NCBI GenBank assembly: GCA_051294375.1
Contig: CM119265.1
Location: 25,800,767-25,864,766 of the forward strand
Length of the DNA stretch: 64,000 nucleotides
Reading direction: 5' to 3'
Source: Paraspadella gotoi
Lineage: Eukaryota > Chaetognatha
Of the stretch, positions 51,722 to 64,000 are shown one piece after another. The notes under the pieces are model-generated. The model did no database searches, was not told where the DNA came from, and saw only the letters and a program-made list of their open reading frames with translations. The number at the start of each line of letters is the position of its first letter. Positions within the stretch are counted from its first letter, which is position 1. A program made the position numbers and the translations under genes.

Positions 51722-52990
51722 CTCAATAGGGATTTAAAAAACGTTAAATACACCAGAAAAACGACTTTTTCCTCGCCTAAAAGATATTGACAACTTATAA
51801 AAATAACAGAAAACGATTTTTTTCAATGTAAAAAAGAAATAAAAACTTAAAAAAAAACGGCAAACGTTTTTTCCAATGTAAAAAATATAAAAAAACACGA
51901 TTAACCGACTTTCCATAAAAGTTAAAAAGTGATAAAAACGTTAAATACAGCGGCAGACGAATATTTCCAAAGAGATAAGGCAACTTTAAAAACAAAGGAA
52001 AAACGCCTTTTTCCAATGTAAAAAGAGATAAAAAATTTCTGAAACACCGGAAACGATATTTTCAAAGAAAAAGAAATAAAAACGTTAAAATACTTCTGCA
52101 GGAATAACATCACGAGGTTGTTAAAAATTGGGGAGGACAGTATAAATATCTTTTTATCAAAAAACAAATTTCCTTTCTTTTATTTTTATGTCTCCTTCTC
52201 TCTCTCTTTTCGCTTTAATTTATGGTAGCTTTTCTCTCACTCTCAATAGATATAAAAACGTAGAATTATACCAGAAAACGAGCTTTTTCTCGTAATAAAA
52301 AGATATGAAAACTTTAAAAAATAACGGAGAAAGACGATTTCTCTCTCCAATGTAAAAAGAAATAGAAAGGAAACTTTAAAAAAAAAACGCCCAAACGTTT
52401 TTATGCCATTTAAAAGAGTTAAAAAAACACCGATAAACTACTTTTCTAAAGTAAAAAGTAATAAAAAGTTGTTAAAGTAGCACCGCAGACGATATTTCCA
52501 AAGACGATAACAACTTTAAAAACAAAGAAAAAAAAGCTTTTTCCAATGGAGTAAAAAGAGATTAAAAAATTTCTTAAAACACCGGAAAACGAGGTGAGGT
52601 TTTCAAAAAAAAAGAAATAAAAACGTTAAATACTTCTGCAATAACCATTTCGTCGAGGTTTCGTTAATAATGGTGGATAGGTATTGAGGACAGTTATTAA
52701 ATGAGGAATCTCTTGTTATAAAAACAAAGACAAAACTTTCCTGCTCTTTTTATTTTTATGTCTCCTTCTCTCTCCCTCTTTTCTCTTTAATTTTAGATGA
52801 ATAGCCTTTCTCTGGACATCTCAATAGAATTAAAAAACGGGATTACAATACACGCAGGAAAACGGACTTTCTGACGGAGACGAGACGATGAGAGAGGAGG
52901 ACGGGGCGACTATAAAAAATATGAAAACCTTTAAAAAATTAACAGAAAACGCATTTTTCATAATGTAAAAGAAAAAACATCTTCATGTTT
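51722..52990 (+). repeat. Degenerate ~550-bp tandem repeat at the palindrome centre
   Basis: Units begin with CTCAATAG at about 51,722, 52,241 and 52,821 (the third is partial) and end in a stretch with TTTTTATGTCTCCTTCTC. Each is built of 55-60 bp sub-units of the type AAAAACTTTAAAAA ... CGTTTTTTCCAATGTAAAAA. The copies differ by many small indels. Confidence 0.75.
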
Positions 52991-53097
52991 ATTAAAAAAA
53001 ACTTTTGTCTGCTCCAAATACGTGTTGTCAGAGAGTCCTCTTTTCTTTTTTATTCTTTCCGATGTTTGAGGAACTTGTAACTCCAATAGTGTACGAC

Positions 53098-53719
53098 TCG
53101 CCATGCCCTCTTACTCCCTTGCCTTACCCTCCCTTACCCTCACTCTTCACCCAACCAGTTTTCCTTCTCACCTCAATTCATCATTTGTAATCCCGCATTG
53201 TATTCATTGTATTCATTGTATCCCGCATTGTATCCCGCATTGTATTCTCTTCCCACAACCAAAACTTATCTCCACAACATCCACGTATTTTATTTAATTT
53301 TATTTTATTTTATTTTATTTTAATTCCTCTTCACGCACCCTCACATCTCCGGGCCTTTCTTTTCCCGCACCCATTTTCACCCATCTCTCGAATTCTTTAC
53401 TCATTCCTTGTGATTCCGACAATAGTTTTAATCTTCCTCCATAACTGATTGGCCACTAAGTTGAATGAATAATTGAATATCTATTATTATAGTATCAGTC
53501 TATATAATATCATATATTTTATAATCGACGCCGTCTCATCTCTTCAAAATCTTCACGTGAGAAATACGATATGCTTCACGTCGAGAGAAGAGAGGAGAGA
53601 GAGAGAGAGAGAGAAGAGAGAGAGAGAAGAGAGAGAAAGCGTAGAAANNNNNNNNNNNNNNNNNNNNNNNNNACGAATCAACGCGAGAGAGAGAGAGAGA
53701 GAGCGATGAGAGAGAGAGA

Positions 53720-53760
<41 letters not shown>

Positions 53761-53905
53761 ACTGAAAATCAAAGTCTGTGTGGTTTTCGCCAAAAAAAGA
53801 ATTTTCTTTGAAAAAAAAATCTTTTTTTTTTCCTGCGAATAATTTTTGTTTTTTCGAATCCAAAACTTCAAAACTACGAGCAGACGGAGAGAAGAGAGAT
53901 TGAGA

Positions 53906-53959
<54 letters not shown>

Positions 53960-56435
53960 AAGAGAGAGAGACAGAACTATCGAAGAGTTAATTTCATAAA
54001 CCACACAAGTTTGTTTTTTCTTTCTTTTTCTTAATCTTATTAAAATCGAATCGCTTTTCAAGTTTGACAGTAAAAACGGAAAAATTTTTCTACGATAAAA
54101 AGAAAAAAAAGTGACACACACACGCCCGACCGATATTATTTAATTCCCCTCTTGTCAGTCTGTCCGCTAACTCACGTACTGACAATGTGAACTGACGGCA
54201 CACCGACAGTACAAACGTCGGCGATAACGAATAAAATTCGAAAACGCATTTCGTTCGTTCGAGATCCCAAAGAATAAATTGGTTTGTCCTCTTCTTTTTC
54301 GTTCCACTTTTTTGGTTTCCAATTTTGATAAACGACTTTTCGTTTTTGTGAGATCACTTGGTGGAGTTAGTATCACTTCTCTGGTATACTTGGCATAAAT
54401 TACTGCGTATTTTTTACATGTACGAGACTGTGTGATTCTGATTGGTCTTATTGATACTTTACTCACTTTACACATGACATTTTCTTTCGTTGAATAGTAT
54501 GGTTGATTTTTCTCTTGATTTCTTTTCTCCTAAACAGTAATATCATTTGCATATTTGACTCTCCCAATGCATTAATTACTCTTTTCTCTCTCTTTTCTTT
54601 CTCTCTCTCTCTCTCTCTCTCTCCTGCTCTCTCTCTCTCTCTCTTGCTCTCTCTCTCTCTCTCTCTTGACCAAATAGCTCCCTTCAGAGACTAGGCTTAT
54701 ATAATGCCACTTAGCGTCCAAAGCGGGAGCCGAAAACTCCGGCCTTGAGGCGATACTTCTTCTGTCGTAGCCACCCCGGAATGCGACACAGTGAGTGTGG
54801 GATACATACAAACGTGGCGTGAAAGGTGTGTCTGCGTAAAACGCAGAATGGCGCAGAAAGTAAAACACGACCCTGTGGCGAGACGATGCCGGCGCTTTGA
54901 ACTCGCATGCGCCAGATCGCAACTTTGGTGTTAGTTTCCCGATCGAATATTAGTTAATCCCTAATTCTCCTCCGCGGGAGACGGAGGGAGAGCGAAGGAG
55001 GAGAGAGAGAGAGAGAGAGAGGAGAGAGAGGAGAAGAAGGAGGAGAGAGAGGAGAGAGAGGAAGATGATGAGGAGGAGAGAGCACCGAAAGAGAGAGCTA
55101 CTTCGCCTACTTACGTGTTAAGCTCACTAGACGCGTTAGGGCAGCTTTAAACTAGTGGAAAGCATTCTTTTTCTATGAATCCAGTTTTGCCAATTTCAGA
55201 AGAATAAATAATTAAATCCTAGTTTCAAAAAGAGTGGCGAGTGGATTATTTAGGGTGGTGAATGGGTTTGAAAAAAAGGAGAAGGTTGGTAGTTCGAGAG
55301 CACCAAAGAGGTTTTTCTTTCGGAAAATTAGAGCCAGATTGGGAGGGGAAATGAGTCGGGTCGAGGAGCAGATTGTAGGAGCCGATCCGGAGGAGAGTTT
55401 TTCGCTTAGAGGCGAGTTCGCGCCGTTAAAATCGACTTTAGAAGAAGACGATTAATTTGCTTATGGAGAGAAAAGGAGAGGAGAAGAGAGAGAGAGAGAG
55501 TAGATGAAAAGAGGAGGAGAGAGAGAGAGAGAGAGACGAGAGATGAGAAAGAGAGATGAGAAGAGAGAGAAGAGAGAGAGAGAAAATAAAAGGATACGAG
55601 GATCGGAATCAGGTAAAAAAAAAACGCAAGGTAAGAAGCAGAATGGAAAAAAATAAGTTGGGATATTATTAGGCGTATGAAATATATGACGATGAATGAA
55701 GAGAAGAAAGACGGACGGACGACGGACGGACGAGCGGAGGGACGGACTTAAAAGATCATTACGGAAAAAAAAGATGAAGGAAGAAAAAGAATGAAATTAA
55801 AGTAAAAGATGAATATTAAAAAGTTGTATGAGAACAAGATGATTATAATTGGGGAATATATGCAAAAGAAATATGAAGAGGCATAGTTTTGAGAAAGACC
55901 AAAACGATGAAGATGAAGTATTAACTAGAAAAATATTTATGTGATGATAATGAACAAGAGAGAACAAGGAAAAACATATAAAAATATTAAAGGTTAAATG
56001 GTACTCTTGGAAAATTAAAATGACAAAACAAAATATGTATTTTTAAAATTAAGTATTTAGATTCGCTTTATATTCGCTATAGACAGAGACTTGAGTTGAA
56101 AGTTTAAAGTTTATTCTTCCATGAAACTTCAAAGAATTTCTTTAATCAAATTACTAATTCTCTAATATACAAACTACAGAATCATGCCTCTCAAAAATTA
56201 GGATATAAAACTAGAAATTAAAACAAATAATTACATACTGATAAATAATATTAGATTAAAATTAAACACAAAAAAATACCAAAAATTAAATGAAATCATT
56301 AAATGTTAAATGTTTTTAAATAAAAAAAAAAAAAGCTATCGATAGTTAAACCAAGTAATTTTTGAAATTTCATAATGGAAAAGGTGGGATGGTAAAATTG
56401 GACGGCGATAAAGGACGACGTTAATTACTATTTAG
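53098..56435 (+). repeat. Palindrome, inner right arm (noisy)
   Basis: Reverse-complement counterpart of about 47,894-50,998 with abundant small indels. It includes a 25-N gap (53,648-53,672), GA/CT tracts and a segment (53,965-54,575) that recurs a third time at 60,345-60,937. Confidence 0.8.
53648..53672. other. Assembly gap, 25 N
   Basis: Within GA microsatellite of the noisy right arm. Confidence 1.
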
Positions 56436-59400
56436 TCTGAAATGAAGGGGATAACAACAACAACAAACACAACGAGAGAAAACACATCGACGTAATTGTA
56501 AGGGAAAAATGTGAAGGGGGGGAAGCATGACGGAAAAGTCGATAGACCGAGGAAGGAATCAAGTCTTCGATTGAATTACAATGAGCATAATAAAGAAATA
56601 AAGGTAGCGGAGGAGTGGGAAAGGAACTCGAACCAGGATATTTTATAGCTCAGAGAAAGAGAGAGATGGCGAAGAAAAGAAACTTTATAAACAGAGCGAA
56701 AAGAGGTTTTACATCACAAAGAGAAGAACTTTTTGAGGGCGAGCGGGAAGGGGAAGATTCCTTTGGGAATAAAGAGAAGAGATAAACCAATTATTCACCA
56801 CGAAAAAAAAAATTATTATATCGGAAGCCTTCGATCTTCATGGGGACATCACGAAGTAGGTCGGCCGCTTATTGCAAACCGGAGTCACGTGCGAAAACGA
56901 TCAGGATCGTCAGGGGGGGGGGCGAGAGGCAAGGGCGGCGCGGCGTGACGGAGGTCGAGCGGTCAGATACGAAAAATGATTTTTTGCGACTTTTGATACA
57001 AAAAGCGGTTAACGCTCGGCGAGACGATTAATTTTCTTTTTAACTTCGCCAAACGGGAGACATCAATGATCGATTTGTTGTCTGGGGAGATCGATCCTCT
57101 TCGGCGTTTCTGTTCGACGGGAGAGCCGAGAATAAAAAAAATGTTTCGATCCAAATAAGGAAAAAAAATTTGTATGAATTAAAATTTCGAGATTATCGGG
57201 GAATGAAAAGTTAATATTATAAGAAAATTTAAATGTTATGACAACTGATATAAAAAAAATTATTTCCATCCATTTAATAAATAGACTATCTATCACCTGG
57301 GTTTTCAGGGCATTGGTGGGTTAAGGCTTTCCTCTCTCTTACAAGATAAGAGGCGACTTACCACCGGTCTCTCTCTCTAAAAGTCGCCTCAATAATATAA
57401 CACAGCAGTAACCCTCAATGATATTAAAACTTAAAACGAGTAGCCAGTGAAAACTATCTACTTCTTTGTTCCTTTTCTTCAAATTTTCTACGTCATTCGC
57501 AAGAATGGATTTCGACTATTCTTTTAGCTGCGTAAAGCATAAACAACAATATCGATTAATTTACTGTGGACTTCAACGCCTCCATTTTATTAGTGGGCAA
57601 TTCCGCCCCCCTATGGAGCCGAGTCGAGTTCAACTCAACTCGCCAGTGAATAATCCTCACTGATTTTTGGCCCGATCCGGCCGCGGGCTTGTCCGGCAAC
57701 GTCCGAACCTTTTTTTTATTTTATTAGGATTTTTTTTTTTTTTAATTTTGGGTGATATCGGTTAATATTTTCCCCCGATGTCATGAAAACAACAACAAGC
57801 GACGAAGTATTTTGAGAGAGAATTTATAATAATATTTAAAAGAAAAACGAGAAGCAATATTGCCCACGGAACTGACTGAACTTACTAACCTATGCTCTAA
57901 AAAATAAGGGCCTATGACTAACAGGCCCTTAATCAGCTTTGGAAATTTTGCATATGAATTCCTCTTGTTTTTTGTCTTTCGCTCATTTAATTAGCTTTGC
58001 CTTCCCCAGAATCAATTTCGGTCTGTTTCATCAGAGGCAAAAACAAATTTTGGGCAGTAAAAAATTGTCTTCAATCTCATTTATGACTTACTCTCTCTTC
58101 TTCTTTTTGCACATTTCTTTTTACGCTTGTTATGCTGTAAACATAACTTTCCCGTTCTTTTTCAATCCTGACCTCACCATTTTTATCTTAGTCATTTTCA
58201 CCATCATCTCAATGTTTTCCCCCCCCTGATCTTTCGCCGTCAAGGGAAAACTTTTTCAAGTCTTTTTCGATTCGCCCTCATTTTTTTTTCGCGATCGAGA
58301 ATTCTTCCAGCCGTTAACGACCATGACGACCGACGACGACGACGACGACGACGAACGACGACCCGACGTCCGTGTTTGCCTCAAGTTTGACCTTCATTCG
58401 ATCGACGAAGGGATTATTTTATACGCGACATTCTCTCTCTTTCTTCACTCTCCGTCTCTCTCTCTCTCTCTCTCTCGCATCACTCTCTTTTGAATCATCT
58501 TTTTTTTTTTCTCGAAAGCTCGATTTCGGATTCCGAAACTTTGAAATATAAAAGGCGCGGATTTCGAAAAGATCCAATTTCTCCAACTCTCTCTGTCTCG
58601 CGAAAAAATAAAAAAAAATAAAACTTAGAAGAAAAAAAACCAATGGCGTGTTGGGGAAAAATTCGGGGGCGCGAAGCCGCCGAAGGGTATGCGGACCGCC
58701 GACGCTGTCCCAACGAAATATTGACGATTAATAACCCAAAAATAGACGAAATTTGCGCGGTCGATTAATGAAACATTAATTAAACATTCGATCTAAAAGC
58801 CTTTTTTAATTGGAATAAAATCGCATGTAATGACTGTTAGACTAGTAACCATTAGCCAAACTATTTTCCACATTGACGTTTAAATCTTTCGAAATCGGCA
58901 CGCAACTTAAGTTGCAACGAATTTCTTAGAAAACTTTGCGCATTTCTAGGAAATGCCGTACTAACGTTTTTTATCAAATTTCACTAAAATATCTCTTTCT
59001 CTCTCTCTCTTTTTTTCAGATCCGCCTTTTTGAGGTTGGTTTTTTTTCCTCCGATTCGGAGGTCACTGAGAGAAAAAAAAATTTCCTGTGGAAAAGGAAT
59101 AAATCAATTACGCGCGAAAAATTGACTTTCGATCCGGGCAACCACTTTTTTTTTCCCGGCGAGTGTTCATACTCGCTATCTTTGTCCCTTCTTACTCGGG
59201 GTTTTTTTTATCGCATCGCGTTTTCGCATGTTTGTCGCCACGCCTCGTGACAGACTGACCGTCGCGTGCTCAGCGACGTCGGAGAATAAATCGAATTGTT
59301 ATAAAACTACGCCTGGCTTACTGACGACGAAAAAACCAACCCTTGCTTCCAGTCGAACCTAAATCTTTTAATACTAATCCTTCGAACGTGTGTGCCTCTC

Positions 59401-60339
59401 CGTGCGAATCTACGATCTACGCGTCGCCATTTTCCTCTTTTTCTCGCTCTGGGCCGCCGCCCTCTCATAAAAGCGAACCGCAAGAATCCCCACGCCCATC
59501 GTAAAACATTAACCGACACGTCGAAGGATCATTTTCAGTATGACGGGTTACTTGGGATCTGCTTGGAAAGTGAGATGCGATGCAGCCGCTGAAGGAACCT
59601 GAGCGGTGGAGTGAGTTTACCTTATCCGACTTCATTTTAACCTTACCTTACCAGTAACTGTCATTATAAAAATTAACCGCGACGCCGCCCAGAGATTTAT
59701 AGAATATAGTTTTTTCTCTACCTCTTACGAAAAAATTTCAGTTTACTTTGTTTTACTACTTTAAAATTTTATATACAACGGAATTTAATAAAAATGCGAA
59801 AAATTTTAAAAAAATTCTTTATATATTAGTTTTTAATTATATCTTTATACAAAAGTATAATTCATTTGAAATGTACATGGAGAAGAGGGATGTTAGTGTT
59901 GTCTTCTGGAATAGAGTGAATTATCCTATACAACATTTATTGAACTTTTCAAAATTATCTAAAAGTTTCTTAAACAGAAAGGGGTGAGATTTTTAATTTG
60001 ATATGGGATTAAGGTTTATTTATGATTCGTTATTGTTGAGGGTTAAGACTACAAAGTAGAATTGTATGTTCTGATTAGGGATATAATAATTCAGGGTCCT
60101 CTCTTGACGAGAGAATAGAAATAGAGGACGGAGAGCGAGGGCCTTATTCTTACTCATCACAGAAAGATGAGTTCTTTGTTTCGCATAAGGGCGTTTAACA
60201 CAAAGGAGGTAGTGGGGGAGGCCGTCGGCGACTGATCGAGGTTGATGAGCGGATAATCTTCGATAGGCCACAGAAGACCGCCGCTCTCATATCTGAGGTA
60301 TACGCTCTCAGGCGTCGGTTTTTGCTTAAATCTCTCTCT
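56436..60339 (-). repeat. Palindrome, outer right arm (apparently identical to the left arm)
   Basis: Reverse complement of 43,990-47,893 at constant coordinate sum 104,329. It has a mirrored family 3 repeat at 57,259-57,348. It ends at 60,339, exactly opposite the edge of the gap at 43,989. Confidence 0.9.
57259..57348 (+). repeat. Dispersed repeat family 3, copy (right arm)
   Basis: Mirror image of the 46,981-47,070 copy. Confidence 0.6.
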
Positions 60340-60344
60340 GAGAG

Positions 60345-60937
60345 AGAGACAGAACTACGAAGAGTTTAATTTCATAAACACAAGTTTTGTTTTTCTTCTT
60401 TTTTCTTATCTTATCTAAAATCGAATCGCTTTTCAAGTTTGACAGTAAAAACGAAAATTTTTCGACGATAAAAAACGAAAAAAAGTGAACACACACGCAC
60501 GGACCGATATTATTTAATTCCCCTCTTGTCAGTCTGTCCCTCTCACGTACTGACAAGTGAACGACCGCACACCGACAGTACAAACGTCCGGATAATCGAA
60601 TAAATTCGAAAACGCATTTCGTTCGTTCGAGATCCCAAAGAATAAATTGCGTTTGTCTCTTTTTCGTTCCACTTTTTTGATTCCAATTTTGATAAACGAC
60701 TTTTCCAGTTTTTGTGAATCACTTGGTGAGTTTAGTATCACTTCTCTGGTATCACTTGGCATAAATTACTGCCGATTTTTCGATGTACGAGACTGTGTGA
60801 TTCTGATTGGTCTTATTGTACTTTATCACTTTCACACATGACATTTTCTTCGTGAATATATGTTATATTTTCTCTTGATTTCTTTTCTCCTAAACGTAAT
60901 ATCATTTGATATTTCACTCTCCCAATGCCATTAATAT
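60345..60937 (+). repeat. Third copy of a palindrome inner-arm segment
   Basis: Same orientation as 53,965-54,575 and inverted relative to about 49,600-50,200. It is noisy and is cut by a 25-N gap. It follows the end of the identical outer arm directly. Confidence 0.8.
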
Positions 60938-60962
60938 NNNNNNNNNNNNNNNNNNNNNNNNN
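60938..60962. other. Assembly gap, 25 N
   Basis: Separates the third inner-arm copy from direct repeat X'. Confidence 1.
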
Positions 60963-63354
60963 AAAAGAAAGAGAGAGAAGTATTTCTAAGATGCGCAGAG
61001 TAAACTTTATGTTGTTATGCATTCGTGTGAAACCAGTGATTCACAGGGAGTTATTTGGTTAAGAGAAAATACACAACTCGATCGTGCACTCACTCTCATC
61101 TGTGTGTGATAAAGAAACGTAAACCAAACCCGTATGTCCATTTGAGAGCAATGGGTGAGAAAAAGATTCGTTGCTGAAAAGTGATTATCAGAAAGATCGA
61201 CGATTCGCTATCACGTGAAAGCTAAGAGACGGTTTCTACATTCAATTACTCGTGAAGTTCAATACGTGACTATTCTCATAGATCGGAGTTGACTTGGAAA
61301 GGAGCGTTAACGATCCGGTTTTTACCAAAAGCGTTAATCAAACCGGCGAGGCGAGAGAAAAATAATTAAGATTTGGAGGGTCTTTGAAGGGAATAAATTA
61401 GCGAAGAGAGACGTTGAGAGAGGAAGTACACGGTAGAGAGAGTGAAGAAGAGGAGAGAGAGAGAGAAGAGGATGAGTAATGAGTTAGAGAGGGCAAAGAG
61501 AGCAGACAGAGAAAGAGAGATTCCAATCAAAACGCGCTGTTGGTCCCTCCCCTTCAACGTGACGCTATTCTTCTCTTCGCGAAATCGATACAAGACGATA
61601 AACCAAGAATCAATGAGATTCCAGATCCGGATTATTTTTGTTTTCAGGTGAATAATCTGGTGAGATTCCGTGTGAGATGTTGGTGTGAATGCGTTGTGGT
61701 GTAAAGTTGTGGCTATGGGACTTGATTACAGACAGCGGTAAAAATATATTGTACAGAACTTATCACGTCAACTTGTGAGAAATATTTTTTTGTCAAGAAT
61801 GAATAAATTTTGTCCATGAAAGTTTTTGATATGTTTGAGTTATTTAAGTCTTTTATGCACTCTGAGCGTGCTCGCGATGACTGGTCAAAGAGCAAAAAAC
61901 CTCGACATTAATAAGAAGATTAATGATATATGACTCGTAACTGGAATGTACAAACTCCAATTACGCCTGTCAAACACTCGAATGGCGAGTGAAATAAGCG
62001 ATCGAGGCTGTGAACGACGAGCAGGCCGTAGAATCCCTATTGAAAATCTGTGACCCGTGTAGGGTCGGCCACCCAGGTCGCCCGCAGTTTCAACAGTTTT
62101 TGGAATCACACCTACTGTGAGGAGTACAAAACTTGCTGGAGTAAGCGACGACGCACGACGAAACCGACGACCGACGCAAAATTCGCTGGAATGGCCGGGT
62201 GACGGACGACGACGACGACGCAGAACGGATGACGTAAGAGAAATGAATGACTGAAACAAAAGAAACGGAACGACACTACAGGGACAGTGAAAAAATGTGA
62301 CATTACGGAAAGAAGAATTTTTTTGAAAGAAAATCAAACGAAAAAAGATGACAAAACGACTTTCATGAAGGTGAAAAATGACAAAGATATCTATTGTTGT
62401 TGACAACAGGTGGCGCAAAAGGCCGGTGGACTAGAAAAAACTAGACGGGCAGGTGGGAGCAAGTATCCTAAAAAAGATCGTTTTTTACCCAAGAAAGGAC
62501 GGAATATAAGATAAGGCAACGACGACGACGATAATAAACGATGAGCGACGACAGAAAAAACTGTTTTTCGCCGTTGAATGTTTAAGTTTTCGCGCCGAGC
62601 ATCGTCTGACTGAATAACCGACGCCGGTGGGCCTGCGTTAACTTCGATAGACGTCCAACTTGGGCCCGCGCCGAAAATGACTTCGTTCTTACTGATAACA
62701 ATCAGTGAAGCTTTTGGGATGAAAACTCTGAAAACTTTTGCATAGTTTATCTACGCTGGACTGTACTCTTTGGAAAATATTCTGCGTTTGTTATTCTTTT
62801 TCAGTTTCAGCGTTTTGTAACCATCGTTTAAGCAGAGCGACTTGTTTTAGTTTTAATAGTCTAACAAAATAAAAGTTTGTTAAGAGGCAAAGACTAAAAA
62901 AAACAAAAATTAAGAACAAACACTCGTTCAAATCTGGCGTCAAAGTAATATCTCAGATTGTAAAACAGCGAGGTTTTATTTCTGGACTTTTGACTTTTAG
63001 TTTTATATTCGTGGTACTTTTTTTCTTTTCTATACTTTTTTTCTTTCTTTTTTTTTCCTTGTTTTCTGTTGTTCTTTTTGACTTTTTTCATTGAGTCTTT
63101 TTTCTTTTAAGTGTTTGGCTCGATTTTTTTCTTCTTTCTTTTCGTCTTTATGTTTAAATCTTTTCCCTTCAAATGTTACTTCTTCATGAAATTCTAATTT
63201 TAAGTGGGCTTTTTTTCATACGCTAATAGAAGAATGCGATCTTTGTCTTTTTTTGATTTGCGGCCTAACAGCTTCCGACTTTCAGTTTGAGGACACGCCT
63301 GGAAAAACACGAACTTTCTCGAGTTATAGAACAATGAGGATTCCAAATGACAAC

Positions 63355-63760
63355 AAACAGCAAAAGAACGATAGTTTCGCCATCTTGCACCGTTTCCACA
63401 TCAATTTCTCCGCCCGTCACTCCTCCCCCTCTCTTCCACGGAGATCCAGCTCGAGTCCAGGGTTTAACGGTTTTTCAATTACGCTTTTATCCTCATCTAT
63501 TCTTCTCACGTCCCTCTCTGCCGTTTCAGGCTTCGCTGTTACCCATTTTTTTACGCCCAATTTAGGCCGCTTTACATTTAGTATTTTATTTCCAAGACCA
63601 TTTTCCCCGTCTTTAACTTACATAGATTTCAGATGAGACTTACCTCGACCCTTGAGTTAGCAGTGGCGCCAGATGTGGGGCTTCGAAACCACGAACCCAG
63701 GATTAAGAGTCCCTGTGCTCGGTACCGGCAACCAGCAGATATTCAAAACGCTATAGGCCC
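63355..63760 (-). mobile_element. ~405-bp insertion in X' with a tRNA-like head
   Basis: The clean copy X reads straight from CCAAATGAC into AGATACAAACGC (about 43,160), whereas X' has about 405 bp between the equivalent points. The right end carries a tRNA-Lys-like sequence on the minus strand. A tRNA-headed SINE or retro-tRNA insertion fits, but it could equally be a misjoined segment. The open frame across 63,253-63,636 has no recognisable domain. Confidence 0.4.
63664..63742 (-). tRNA. tRNA-Lys(CUU)-like sequence, imperfect
   Basis: The minus strand reads GAGCACAGGGACTCTTAATC, then CTGGGTTCGTGG, then TTTCGAAGCCCCACATCTGG. The anticodon loop CTCTTAA (anticodon CTT) and an almost complete T-arm are present, and the 3' acceptor strand ATCTGGCG is followed by CCA. 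The 5' acceptor strand and D-arm are disordered. This fits either a sequencing-error-laden tRNA-Lys gene or a tRNA-derived repeat head. The encoded CCA favours a retroposed copy. Confidence 0.45.
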
Positions 63761-64000
63761 TTAGGAATAAGCCCGTTTAGGACTACTAACTTAAGTTCAG
63801 GAAGGTAAAAAAATTAAGATTTTTTTCCTGAATTCAAAAATCACAAAACGGGAAGAATACACATTTAATTCCTCTCACAAAAGCGAAATCAATAAATGGA
63901 CCAAGAATTAAATCCGTAAATGTGGATAATTATGGAATAGATAAAACCCATCGCCATTGGATCGTTAACCGTTTAATGGAAAACTCTTTTAATTATATCT

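Larger units (their letters stand above)
60983..64000 (+). repeat. Direct repeat X', noisy copy
   Basis: Collinear with 41,218-43,470 and continues past the window edge. Single-base insertions and deletions are frequent throughout. It has one extra block of about 405 bp (63,355-63,760) absent from the clean copy. Confidence 0.85.

Noticed and set aside
63672-63690. TGGCGCCAGATGTGGGGC considered as a primer-binding site of an LTR retroelement
   Set aside because: Complementarity to tRNA-Lys continues far past 18 nt into the anticodon arm, so a tRNA copy explains it better. No LTR, gag or pol is seen.

Overview
This is a eukaryotic, most likely invertebrate metazoan, genomic scaffold. The reasons are spliced genes with small GT-AG (and GC-AG) introns, tRNA-derived SINE-like repeats, several other repeat families, very abundant (CT)n/(GA)n and (GTC)n/(GAC)n microsatellites, and runs of exactly 25 N with unpolished-looking sequence beside them. 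The phylum cannot be fixed from the sequence. There are no bacterial operons, CRISPR arrays or rRNA genes.

Region 1 (1-18.5 kb) holds the only convincing protein genes: a minus-strand tandem cluster of acyl-CoA synthetase / 4-coumarate-CoA-ligase-like (ANL superfamily, luciferase-related) genes. Copy C (15,252-18,465) is intact over 8 exons and encodes 538 residues with all the core adenylation motifs. Copy B (14,040-14,686) keeps only exons 1 and 2 and is a clear pseudogene. Copy A (6,309-9,758) has all eight homologous exons with the same splice phases, but single-base indels in exons 5, 7 and 8 break it. These may be real decay or assembly error. The cluster is interleaved with transposon-like sequence: a foldback composite (385-1,255), two tandem SINE-like copies (1,446-2,151), two copies of a large repeat called R1 here (2,164-6,296 and 10,041-11,700) on either side of gene A, a putative TIR element (11,767-13,985), and short repeats inside introns.

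Region 2 (18.5-44 kb) has no gene I can support. It holds microsatellites, a CCAAT-box cluster (19.4 kb), a duplicated and partly inverted block around a 25-N gap (21.2-25.4 kb), minisatellites, two opposed GC-rich islands (28.3 and 29.9 kb), E-box (CACGTG) clusters and a second CCAAT-containing GC-rich segment (32.4 kb).

Region 3 (44-64 kb) is a palindrome of about 16 kb. Its outer arms (43,990-about 47,893 and about 56,436-60,339) agree at a constant coordinate sum of 104,329 wherever I compared them. Its inner arms match only noisily, and the centre is a degenerate tandem array with a period of about 550 bp. The palindrome is flanked by a clean sequence (41,218-43,470) and a noisy direct copy of it (60,983-64,000). 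The noisy copies next to 25-N gaps suggest that much of this structure is unpolished long-read gap filling, so the palindrome needs physical confirmation before any biological reading.

The most solid biology is the ANL-ligase cluster: graded decay of paralogues, a GC-AG intron shared by two of the three copies, and R1 ending within about 13 bp of the stop codon of gene A.
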